A stretch of DNA of 64,000 nucleotides from Nocardia sp. CDC159 (GTDB lineage Bacteria; Actinomycetota; Actinomycetes; Mycobacteriales; Mycobacteriaceae), in the NCBI RefSeq assembly GCF_023740735.1, contig NZ_JAMRXH010000023.1:1-64000 (forward strand), written 5' to 3'. The notes beneath the pieces were generated by a model. It ran no database searches. It was not told where the DNA came from and was given only the letters and a program-made list of their open reading frames with translations. Position 1 is the stretch's first letter, and every line of letters begins with the position of its first letter. Shown here piece by piece: positions 19,801 through 27,155 of this stretch. Made by a program: the position numbers and the translations under genes.

Positions 19801-22800
19801 CGCCGGAGGGCCTCGTCGTCGACCTTCCCATTGCCGGTCAGCGGCAATTCGTCGACGACGTGCACCACCGCGGGCACCAGATGCGACGGCAGCCGATCGG
19901 CGAGCGCCGCCCGTACCGCGGCACCGTTACGCTCGGCGCCGTCGATCACCACCGCGCAGTCCAGTCGCGGCACACCCCCTTCGGCAAGGGTGACGGGCAG
20001 AACGCGGGCGATGACAACGCCGTCCACCGCCATCGCCGCGTTCTCGATCTCGGCCGGATCCACCCGGTATCCGCGAACCTTCAACTGTCGGTCGACACGT
20101 GCGACGTAGGTGACCACGCCGTCCGCGGACCGGTAGGCCAGATCTCCGGTCCGGTAGACACGCGCACCCGGCACATCGGTGAAGGGATCGGGCCGAAACG
20201 CGTCGGCGGTGCCCCGCGGGTCACCGAGGTAGCCGGTGGCCAGCAGGGACCCACCGAGCCACAGCTCGCCGACGACACCCGGACCGACCGGTCGCAGATC
20301 CGGCCCGAGAACGTAGGCGGCGCGGTCACCGGCCGGAACGCCGATGGGAACCACCTCGCCGTCCCGTTGCGAAACCCGGTGGGACAGAGCGGTGATGACG
20401 CCCTCGGTCGGACCGTAGGCATTCCAGAACCGCAGCGGCTCATTGGACCAGCCGTCGGCCAGCCGGGCCGACAGGTGTTCACCTCCGACGACGATCGTCC
20501 GCAGCGACGCCAACGCGGTCTGCCGGTAGGCCCGCATCGACGGGCCGAACTGTCGCCAATAGCCTGTGGGCGGATTGAACACCGTGACACCGTGCGCACC
20601 GATCGTCCGGGCCACGTCGGCAGGCTCGAGCGCGGTCCGGGGCCGCAGCACGGCCGTCGCGCCCGCGTAGAGGCTGCCCAACAGTTGCTCGAGCGCGGCA
20701 TCGAATCCGAGCGAGCCGAAGACCAGGATGACGTCGTCGCCGGTGTAATCGAACCGGCGGCAGATGGAATCGAGGTGACCGTCGAGCGCGTCGGTCCCGA
20801 CGGCGATGCATTTCGGTTCGCCGGTCGTGCCCGAGGTGAAGATCAAATACGCGTCGCCCATGCGGCCGCGCGCCCCGGCCCGCGGCCCCGCGGCGTCGGC
20901 GACCTCGGTCACCGCCCACTCGTCGCGGGACCACGCGAGCGACCACCGGGCGCCGGAGCGGCCGAGCATCGCCGACACCCGCGACGTCGGCAGGTCGTCG
21001 TCGAGGACGATCCAGGTGGCCTTCGCCGTGCGAATGCCGAGCAATGCCGAAGCGGGTTCGCACTCCGGCGTGACCTCGACCGCGACCACCTCACCCGGCC
21101 GTACCCCGGCCGTGATCAAGCGATCGGCAAGATCGAGCCGTCTGCGGTCGAGCGTGCGGTAGTCGACGACCGTCCCGTCGCGCACGACCGCGGCGGCCTG
21201 CGGGCGGCGCCGGGTGTGGCCCGCCACGCGCTCGAGCAGATCCTCCGCACGGCGCACATCGCCGGGCGCGGTGACGAATCCGGGCGGCGCCAGGGTGTCG
21301 AGCAGCGCGCCGACACGGGAGTCGGTGTCGAATTCGGCGAGACGGCGGAGGACCCGTTCGAAGGTCCGCGCGATCGTCGCGACCGCGTCGGCACCGACCC
21401 GCGACGAATCCACGTGCAGCAGAAGGCGTTTTCGAGGCCACTCCCGAGCCTGGAGCACCAGGGCGAATTCGGTTTGTTCGAGCAGGTCGGCATGGGTCAG
21501 GACAACGCCCTCGCCGAAATCGAGTGCCGCGGGGTCGAGCGGATAGTTCTCCACCACGACCACGGTGTCGGGGGTCTGCGATGACCCGGTGGCGCCCGCC
21601 ACGGCATCGGCCACCTCCTGGCCGACGTGGCCGATGACCTCCGCGACGGATGCGTCGCGGCGCCACTCGACGGCCAGCCCGTGCGCGCCGATGAACAGAC
21701 CCACCGCACGGTCCATTCCGGGCTCGGAGATGTCGCGGCCGCTGCTGATCACCCCGTGCTGCGTGCGGTCCGTACCGAGCGCCGCGGCGAGGGTGAGCGA
21801 CCAGGCGGTGTTCAGCAGCGTCCCCACGGTGACATGCCACCGTGCGGCTACGGCGTCGACCGCGACGTCGAGTTCGAGTTCGACCGACAGCTGCCGGTCC
21901 GATCGCGAGGCTCCGGCCGGTGCCACGACACGATCGAGCACCCGGACGGTGCCGCCTTCCGCGCCGGGCTGGCGGCGACCTTCGGCATCGGCGCGTCGGC
22001 GGGCGTACGCCACCAGGTCGAATTCGGGCGGCCGCGGATCGCGACCGGCATAGGCGGCGCACAGATCCGTGATGACCACGGGAAGCGACCACCCATCGGC
22101 GACGGCGTGGTGATGGGTCCAGACGCATCGGGTGCCGGCCGGACCGTCCGCGATGACCACCCGGGACAACGTCTCGGCGCCGATGGCGAATCCGCGCCGT
22201 CTGTCCTCCTCGAGCCAGCGCGTCCACTGCGACGAGTCGGCCCCCACGAAGGTGGTCTCGTCGACGACGACGGGGGTCGACGCGGCCTTGTCACGCAACA
22301 GTTTCTCGTTCGTGTCGTCGACGACGGAGCCCAGAATCGGATGCGCCGCGAAGACCGATCGCCATGCCCGAACCAGCCGTTCCCGGTCGACCCGACCGCT
22401 CAGATCGAGGACGAGTTGCTCGATGTACACACCGGAATGCGGATCGGCCGCGGTATGCAACACCATCGCCCGCTGCCCCCTGGTCATGGGTACCGGCAGG
22501 CCATGATCGATCCCGGCGGACCGGGTGATATGCCGCACGTCGACCGATTCGACATCGGCTGCCACGGCGTCCAGGCTCGCCCGCGACATCAATCGTTTGG
22601 GGGACAGCCGAATTCCGCGTCGGTGCAGATATCCGATGGCTCGCATGGCCGCGATGGAGTCGCCGCCCTGGTCGATGAACGACCGGTGCGGATCGACGGG
22701 TCGGTCGAGTGCGCGCTCGACCGCCACCAGCACGACGGATTCGCCCTGCTCGACCGTTCGGTCCGCGGCTCGGTCCCCGCGATCGGTCGCACGGTGACGG

Positions 22801-25697
22801 ATCGAGCGCTCCGACTCCGCCGCCATCCCCGCCACCGCTCGCCGGTCGACCTTCCCGTTGACACCCCGGGGGATCTCGTCGACGACCACGGTCTCCGTCG
22901 GCACCATGTAGCGGGGCAGGAGACGGGCGATCTCGCCGAACGCCGCGTCGAGATCCACCGCCGCCACCGTCCGACGGTCGAGGAGGGCGACCAGGTTCCG
23001 CCGACCGGTCGGGCCGTCGGTGCGGGCGGTCACAACGCACTGCGCTCCAGTCGCCGCATGGAAGGCCGCTTCGACTTCGCGAGGCTCGATCCGGAAGCCC
23101 TGAATCTTGAGTTGATCATCGACGCGCCCCAGAAAATACAGACGTCCGCCCTCGCCGACCCGAACCCGATCGCCGGTGCCGTACATCCGGCCACCCGATT
23201 CCCGCGACCACGGGTCGGGTACGAAAGCGGCCGCCGTGGCGCGCGGATGTCCGAGATACCCCACGGCGAGGTTACCGGCGACATAGAGCTCTCCGGAATC
23301 ACCGGCCGACACCGGTTCGAATGCCTCGTCGAGCACCAGCGTCCGGATTCCGGGGATCGCCCGGCCGATGGAAATATCCCCGTCGGAGCGGTCCAGATGA
23401 TCGTAGGTCGACCACACGGCGGCCTCCGACGGCCCGTATTCGTTGGTGAGCGACGTCATCGGCAGTCGACGCCGGTGAGCCTCGCGCACCGCGCTGGCGC
23501 ACTCCTCACCCGCGACGATCACCTGCCGCAGCGTGGTGAGGTCGGCCTCGTCGTCATCCAACAGCGAACCGTACAGCGAGGGGATCGCCAGTAGGTGGGT
23601 GATCCCGCGGGCTTCGATCGCCTCGACGATCTCGACCGTCGACGGCGCCGCGGCCATATCCATCAGGACCAGTTCGCCACCGGTCGTGAGCGTCCAGAAC
23701 AAGCCCGCGTAGGCACTGTCGAACGACAGCGACGACAGGTGCAGGAAGCGTTCGGGCGGGCCCGCATACACGTCCCCGCGCACCGAGGTCGAGTGCGACA
23801 GCGCACGGTGGTCGACGAGAACCCGCTTGGGGACACCGGTCGTACCGGAGGTGAAAACCAGATACGCGGGATGTTCGGGACCGATCGACACACCGGTCTC
23901 GACCTGCGCTCCGGCCGGGGTCCGGTCGAGGTCGTCGATCCACCACACCGGCCCGTCGTACGTCTCGGGAATCGCCTGCGCGGTAGCCCGATTCGCGACG
24001 ATGCCGGACACCCCGGCAGCGATCATCGTCGAACGGCGATCCGCCGGGTAGCCGGGATCCACCACGACGAAGGGACGGCCGGACGCGAGCACGCCGACGA
24101 TCGCGACAACGGCATCGATTCCCTTCGGCAGGAGCACACAGACCGGGTCGTGCCCCTCGGCGTCGATACGACCGGCCACCGCCTTCGCCCCGGCCCACAA
24201 CTGCGCGTAGGTGACCGTCCGGGTGCCGGAGCTGACCGCGGGCGCGCGCGAACGGTCGCGGACGACCGCCGCGATCCGGTCCAGCACGGTCGTCGTGTCG
24301 CGCACGAGTGCCTTCGACCGATCGGCCCGGTACGTCACCACGAGGCTCCCCGCGGGATGCCGCCAGCCGGAACCGAATTCGCCGGGCAACACGACTCGAA
24401 TATCTCCGTGACCGCGCGCGAGGTCACGCAGTTCGGCAACCACCAGATCGGCGAGCTTACGAGCTTGCCCGCGAGTGACAGCGCCGGGATCGAAGTGGAC
24501 AGCGCCGAGATATCGACCGTGGACGAACCCGGCTTGGAATCGGAACGGGAACTGACCGACCTGCGAGGGCAACGGATACGGTTGCGTGCGGTAGCCGGAC
24601 ATATCCAGCTCGAACCGGTCACCGAGAACGAATGCGGTGCCGAACCCGAGATACGAGGGCTCGTAGAGGAATGTCGTCTGGAGCACGTTCGACGCGTTGG
24701 CCGCGTACCGAATCATCTCGGTCGTCGGCAGCCGTCCGTGCCGGCGAGCGTTCTGCACACCGAGTCCGACCTTTACCAGGTCGTCCTCGATGTCCGCGCC
24801 CACGGCGACCCGGACCGCGGCCGGTTGGGTGAAACTACCTATGGTGGTCGCAAAGCGCGTATCACGCCGCAGAACGGGCAGGGCCACCGCAATATCGGCG
24901 GTATCCGCATCGGGAGCCGCGATCGCACCGAGCGCGCGCATATACGCCGCGAGGAATGCGGCGGCAGGCGAGATCCCTTTGTCCTCGGCCCGGCTCCGAA
25001 TGGCGCCGGACGCCGTCGCATCGACCTCGATGCGCACCCACTGTTCCAGTGGGTCACCGGGTTCATCCGCATCGGGCAGAGCCGCGATCGCGGCGACGAG
25101 GTCGGTGTCGTAGCCAGCGAGGGCGCCCTTCCAATAGCTCCGGTCCGCACCTACCTCCGCCGAGGCCAAATAGTCCTGCTCCGCGAGGACGAACTCACCG
25201 AACTCCGCCGACTCCGCAGCCGATTGCCGCTGTTCGCCGTGCTCCAAAGACCACAGCTCCCCGAAGAATTCGCGAACGACGAACAGCGCACTCACCACGT
25301 CGACCAGGACATGGTGGCACACCGACACGACCACGGCCCGGACACCGTCGCAGCGAACATGGAACCGCACCAGCGGACCCTCGAAAATAGCGAAGGGGCG
25401 CTGCACCAGTTCCGACAGTTCCTCGCGAACCGGCCGTCGCCTGGTATCCGCCACCATTCGCACATCCAGGTCCACCAGCCCCGGATTGGTGACGTAGCCG
25501 AATCCGGAGTCGTCGGCCGCTATTCGGCTGGTCAATATCGGGTGTCTCTCGACGACGCGGCGCCAGGCAATCTCTACGGTGTCGGGACTTGCCGTCGTTT
25601 CGCCGTAGAACGAGGCGACGGTATTGTTTCCGACATTCTCCGGCTCGGCGACCTGGTCGAAGAGCATGGCCAATTGTGCCGAAGTGAATGGGTTCAT
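16860..25697 (-). CDS. Large NRPS, domains C-A-T-C-A-T-E-C
   Basis: A 2945-residue first enzyme of the line. Domains: starter-position C (1-430, HHVLVDV, the usual final Gly being Val); A1 (470-955, FTSGTTGVPKR); T1 (Ser1014 in FIDQGGDSI); C2 (1065-1470, HHHAVADG); A2 (1480-1965, FTSGTTGEPKC); T2 (Ser2017 in FLAAGGDSL); E (2075-2480, HHFVMDIVS, ETHGRD with Glu2325, TVGWFT, VNFFGRV); C3 (2505-2945, HHLVVDG). The E domain keeps its His and Glu, so residue 2 should be D. By-eye codes are A1 D-S-A-L-I-A-E-V-W (unassigned) and A2 D-A-E-N-V-G-A-I-T (resembling Lys or hydroxyornithine codes). The start was chosen at ATG 25697 after TAGGAAAAGTG, just before the C1 motif PFTSAQLAML; a GTG at 25754 after AAGGGGGA would add 19 residues. 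C3 must take its acceptor from the A-T gene two genes downstream. Confidence 0.94.
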   Translation of the reverse strand: MNPFTSAQLAMLFDQVAEPENVGNNTVASFYGETTASPDTVEIAWRRVVERHPILTSRIAADDSGFGYVTNPGLVDLDVRMVADTRRRPVREELSELVQRPFAIFEGPLVRFHVRCDGVRAVVVSVCHHVLVDVVSALFVVREFFGELWSLEHGEQRQSAAESAEFGEFVLAEQDYLASAEVGADRSYWKGALAGYDTDLVAAIAALPDADEPGDPLEQWVRIEVDATASGAIRSRAEDKGISPAAAFLAAYMRALGAIAAPDADTADIAVALPVLRRDTRFATTIGSFTQPAAVRVAVGADIEDDLVKVGLGVQNARRHGRLPTTEMIRYAANASNVLQTTFLYEPSYLGFGTAFVLGDRFELDMSGYRTQPYPLPSQVGQFPFRFQAGFVHGRYLGAVHFDPGAVTRGQARKLADLVVAELRDLARGHGDIRVVLPGEFGSGWRHPAGSLVVTYRADRSKALVRDTTTVLDRIAAVVRDRSRAPAVSSGTRTVTYAQLWAGAKAVAGRIDAEGHDPVCVLLPKGIDAVVAIVGVLASGRPFVVVDPGYPADRRSTMIAAGVSGIVANRATAQAIPETYDGPVWWIDDLDRTPAGAQVETGVSIGPEHPAYLVFTSGTTGVPKRVLVDHRALSHSTSVRGDVYAGPPERFLHLSSLSFDSAYAGLFWTLTTGGELVLMDMAAAPSTVEIVEAIEARGITHLLAIPSLYGSLLDDDEADLTTLRQVIVAGEECASAVREAHRRRLPMTSLTNEYGPSEAAVWSTYDHLDRSDGDISIGRAIPGIRTLVLDEAFEPVSAGDSGELYVAGNLAVGYLGHPRATAAAFVPDPWSRESGGRMYGTGDRVRVGEGGRLYFLGRVDDQLKIQGFRIEPREVEAAFHAATGAQCVVTARTDGPTGRRNLVALLDRRTVAAVDLDAAFGEIARLLPRYMVPTETVVVDEIPRGVNGKVDRRAVAGMAAESERSIRHRATDRGDRAADRTVEQGESVVLVAVERALDRPVDPHRSFIDQGGDSIAAMRAIGYLHRRGIRLSPKRLMSRASLDAVAADVESVDVRHITRSAGIDHGLPVPMTRGQRAMVLHTAADPHSGVYIEQLVLDLSGRVDRERLVRAWRSVFAAHPILGSVVDDTNEKLLRDKAASTPVVVDETTFVGADSSQWTRWLEEDRRRGFAIGAETLSRVVIADGPAGTRCVWTHHHAVADGWSLPVVITDLCAAYAGRDPRPPEFDLVAYARRRADAEGRRQPGAEGGTVRVLDRVVAPAGASRSDRQLSVELELDVAVDAVAARWHVTVGTLLNTAWSLTLAAALGTDRTQHGVISSGRDISEPGMDRAVGLFIGAHGLAVEWRRDASVAEVIGHVGQEVADAVAGATGSSQTPDTVVVVENYPLDPAALDFGEGVVLTHADLLEQTEFALVLQAREWPRKRLLLHVDSSRVGADAVATIARTFERVLRRLAEFDTDSRVGALLDTLAPPGFVTAPGDVRRAEDLLERVAGHTRRRPQAAAVVRDGTVVDYRTLDRRRLDLADRLITAGVRPGEVVAVEVTPECEPASALLGIRTAKATWIVLDDDLPTSRVSAMLGRSGARWSLAWSRDEWAVTEVADAAGPRAGARGRMGDAYLIFTSGTTGEPKCIAVGTDALDGHLDSICRRFDYTGDDVILVFGSLGFDAALEQLLGSLYAGATAVLRPRTALEPADVARTIGAHGVTVFNPPTGYWRQFGPSMRAYRQTALASLRTIVVGGEHLSARLADGWSNEPLRFWNAYGPTEGVITALSHRVSQRDGEVVPIGVPAGDRAAYVLGPDLRPVGPGVVGELWLGGSLLATGYLGDPRGTADAFRPDPFTDVPGARVYRTGDLAYRSADGVVTYVARVDRQLKVRGYRVDPAEIENAAMAVDGVVIARVLPVTLAEGGVPRLDCAVVIDGAERNGAAVRAALADRLPSHLVPAVVHVVDELPLTGNGKVDDEALRRRLSGGAAAGDADSGGAGSDSADIERVVVDAWRQAVGAADRSTGFLAAGGDSLRALTVSAAARRYGVVVDSRTLLADGTLEDLLAGAAVDPAAASKGVQPARSEHLPPAIHWFRRRVSGHGVPPRWNMAVRLEIEGLPASAELDCAIAAVLRVHPMLRTRLDTTGSAWSFVLTDHDPLVHYLDTRGEEVDHACAAVFNTLNRRVDMTRGQPIGFGVVRALDVARTAVVIVAHHFVMDIVSLQIVAGDLVETLTSIRAGRPARLEPEYTSVHEWVSWLASSVRQDDVFETTRAAYRGVDGHSSRDPGREASAASTAIELELAGVEAAAAALGASLEELVQIACASAYLRHRGGERTVLEVETHGRDLDIDGIDLTRTVGWFTGLLAIPIGTGSAPGQLAELRGRRRFLGRSGQRVEALRHFVGRDPAPGLSVDVGVNFFGRVARPGTAAVIRPYGTGRLRAGDARRPVEFAVDAWIDGDRLAVSIEHYDLGEAISYGEAFAVAIAGATKQARPVVRTGWCAVDLRGNDLSALVRTYGLLDAIAPLTSAQEAMYLRSQSDGDKGAYIEQAVLRIPAGADARRLAEAVRAAGQHYPLLRGSIEWGVLADPVLVVPAEGEVRAECVEGESERLAEREVRALIRSEGRQLFRALVVDGEQKYLLLTYHHLVVDGWTTQRLLRYIEQAYIGAIATGGEPDRRMLDHMVVSRSLSHARAADAGGAVDRQAAVLLPDLGGAPNGGPPENGAPEGNVDLTVFLDGEAGQRVRRTAAAHGVTFAALVHAAWAIVLAGNDAEGHGTRTVRFGTVGQRRPEGHADALGMYIVGRAVEVSLAPTSDIGGLLTAMHAALRDEPSATAGVTVSADGMYECAVIVDDARGASQVGTFLDEPIDVLSTRERTGLPLTVSVVDNAHGDGTVEITLNCDTHHVAIAAGTRILRRIEMVLEAIGDLNGTVATVLAAARNRFGHSAAGIPGSHEPTSTGER

Positions 25698-26143
25698 CAC
25701 TTTTCCTACGACTTCTGTGCCGATCGCCTTTCCGGCATTCACAGCACTGCTCACAGATCCCCCTTCGACCCCGGATCGGTCCACGCGTCTTGCTCGGCGG
25801 ACTGGAATAGATGTCCAGCGAACGTAGACTTCGAGTCGCCCCGCCGAGCCGTCCGGTTCGTCCCCGTACCCGCGGCAGCAAGTGTCCGTCTACTGAGATA
25901 GCCACTTTTTCTCAGTCCGTTTACATCAGTCGACACTAATGAACGATCTTGTACCCGAGAAGATCAAGGGGAGGGAGTTCGTTACCTATTCAGCTTACGT
26001 TCATCGAAGGCGCTGTTCAGGGTCTCGACCGCGGCACCCGGCACCGGAGACCCGAGCGCCACCCCACCGCTGGCACGAAAGCGTCGATTGGGCTAGCATC
26101 TCGAGCAGGCCGGACCGTTTACCACAGCATACGAAAGCTCGCC
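25698..26143. promoter_or_regulatory. Divergent promoter region, NRPS operon / EspR-like gene
   Basis: About 450 bases separate the first NRPS start from the divergent regulator. I see no convincing gene here: the reading frames continuing upstream of both genes lack family sequence, although the first 57 bases could be NRPS leader if the GTG at 25754 is used. The region must hold both promoters. A perfect inverted repeat at 25892-25916 is listed separately. No -10/-35 pair is clear enough to place. Confidence 0.6.
25892..25916. promoter_or_regulatory. Inverted repeat, candidate operator
   Basis: ACTGAGA (25892-25898) and TCTCAGT (25910-25916) form a perfect 7-bp inverted repeat with an 11-base AT-richer spacer. 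It lies about 195 bases before the NRPS start and 228 before the EspR-like gene. The spacing suits a dimeric HTH protein. The regulator encoded next door is an obvious candidate, but nothing in the sequence proves it. Confidence 0.4.
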
Positions 26144-26572
26144 ATGACAGATGCCGCCGCCAAGCCGCTGGCCGCGAAGATCGAGTACCTGTTCCAGACG
26201 GTTCAACCGCTGGGCCGGGAATATTCGCTGCAGGAGGTGGCCGACGGCTGCCGGGCGATCGGCGGCGCCAGCTTTTCGAAAGCGTATGTGTGGTCATTGC
26301 GTACCGGACATCGTGACAACCCGACGATGCGGCATCTCGAGGCCCTGGCAGCCTTCTTCGGGGTGCCGGTGGCATATTTCTTCGACGACGAAGCGGCCGA
26401 ACGAGTCGAGACACAGCTGGCTCTGGCCACGGCACTGCACAACGCGGATATTCGGGCCGTGGCATTGCGGATGACCAAACTCAGCAATTTGGATCGAAAG
26501 TCCCTGATTCGGATCGTCGACGAAATCCAGCGCATCAAGGAAGGGGCGACCGCTGCCGATCCCGAGAACTAG
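26144..26572 (+). CDS. XRE-family HTH regulator, EspR-like
   Basis: A 142-residue DNA-binding protein. The N-terminal half (about residues 5-85) matches the EspR fold: AAKIEYLFQTVQP, an extended HTH around YSLQEVADGCRAIGG, then YVWSLRTGHRDNPT and LAAFFGVPVAYFFDD, with a helical C-terminal dimerisation part. Mycobacterial EspR is about 132 residues and binds many sites as a nucleoid-associated regulator. The start at 26144 fits the family N-terminus; the frame upstream to 25949 has no family sequence. It is divergent from the NRPS operon and leads a three-gene operon with an ImmA/IrrE-like protein (51 bases on) and a membrane protein. It may control its own operon, the NRPS operon, or both. 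Confidence 0.88.
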   Translation: MTDAAAKPLAAKIEYLFQTVQPLGREYSLQEVADGCRAIGGASFSKAYVWSLRTGHRDNPTMRHLEALAAFFGVPVAYFFDDEAAERVETQLALATALHNADIRAVALRMTKLSNLDRKSLIRIVDEIQRIKEGATAADPEN

Positions 26573-26623
26573 AACGCGAGGAAATGTTCCGCCGGGTCGA
26601 ACGGTCAGGCAGCGGGGGGTGTA

Positions 26624-27151
26624 GTGGGGTATTTCATGGGCTGCCGTTCGGAGCAGCAGAACATTGCGGAGCTGGTGTCCAGGTGTCGGGCCCGCATCGA
26701 CGCGCTCGAGCTCGACGAGGTCGACGTCATGTCGGTCAAGGCCCGGCTCGAACAGCGAACCGGCCGCACAATTCACCTGGTCCCCACGCCGCTCGCGTTC
26801 AATCAAACGTCCGGCCTATGCCTTTCGAGCGCCACCGAGGACTTCATCGTCTACAACGGCACGGTGAGCCGGACCTATCGAGACCACATCATCGCCCACG
26901 AGCTGGGGCATCTCCTGGCCGGCCACAACGGATCATCGGGCGCCACGACCGAACACCTGTTTCCCGACCTCGTCATCGACAAGGCTCATTTCCGGGTGGA
27001 CGGGTATTCCGATCCCCAAGAGATCGAGGCAGAGGTCCTCGCCAGCCTGATCCAAACCAGAAGCCGAAATCGGTTCCCGGCGAACACCACCATGCTGCTG
27101 GGCGTCCTCGAAACGGCCTTCGGCCTGCGGCGCTCGCCCCGATCCAGCTGA
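26624..27151 (+). CDS. ImmA/IrrE-family metallopeptidase-like protein
   Basis: A 175-residue protein with a zinc-protease signature HELGHLLAGH (about residues 90-99), preceded by DFIVYNGTVSRTYRDHII, as in the ImmA/IrrE (COG2856) family. Such proteins often cleave or inactivate a partner XRE repressor, and an XRE protein is encoded 51 bases upstream. The GTG start at 26624 follows a GGGGGG run; an ATG four codons in (26636) is an alternative. The stop is 4 bases before the next gene, so the three genes form an operon. The pairing suggests a switch that relieves repression, but whether this protein cuts its neighbour is inference. Confidence 0.85.
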   Translation: MGYFMGCRSEQQNIAELVSRCRARIDALELDEVDVMSVKARLEQRTGRTIHLVPTPLAFNQTSGLCLSSATEDFIVYNGTVSRTYRDHIIAHELGHLLAGHNGSSGATTEHLFPDLVIDKAHFRVDGYSDPQEIEAEVLASLIQTRSRNRFPANTTMLLGVLETAFGLRRSPRSS

Positions 27152-27155
27152 CGCG

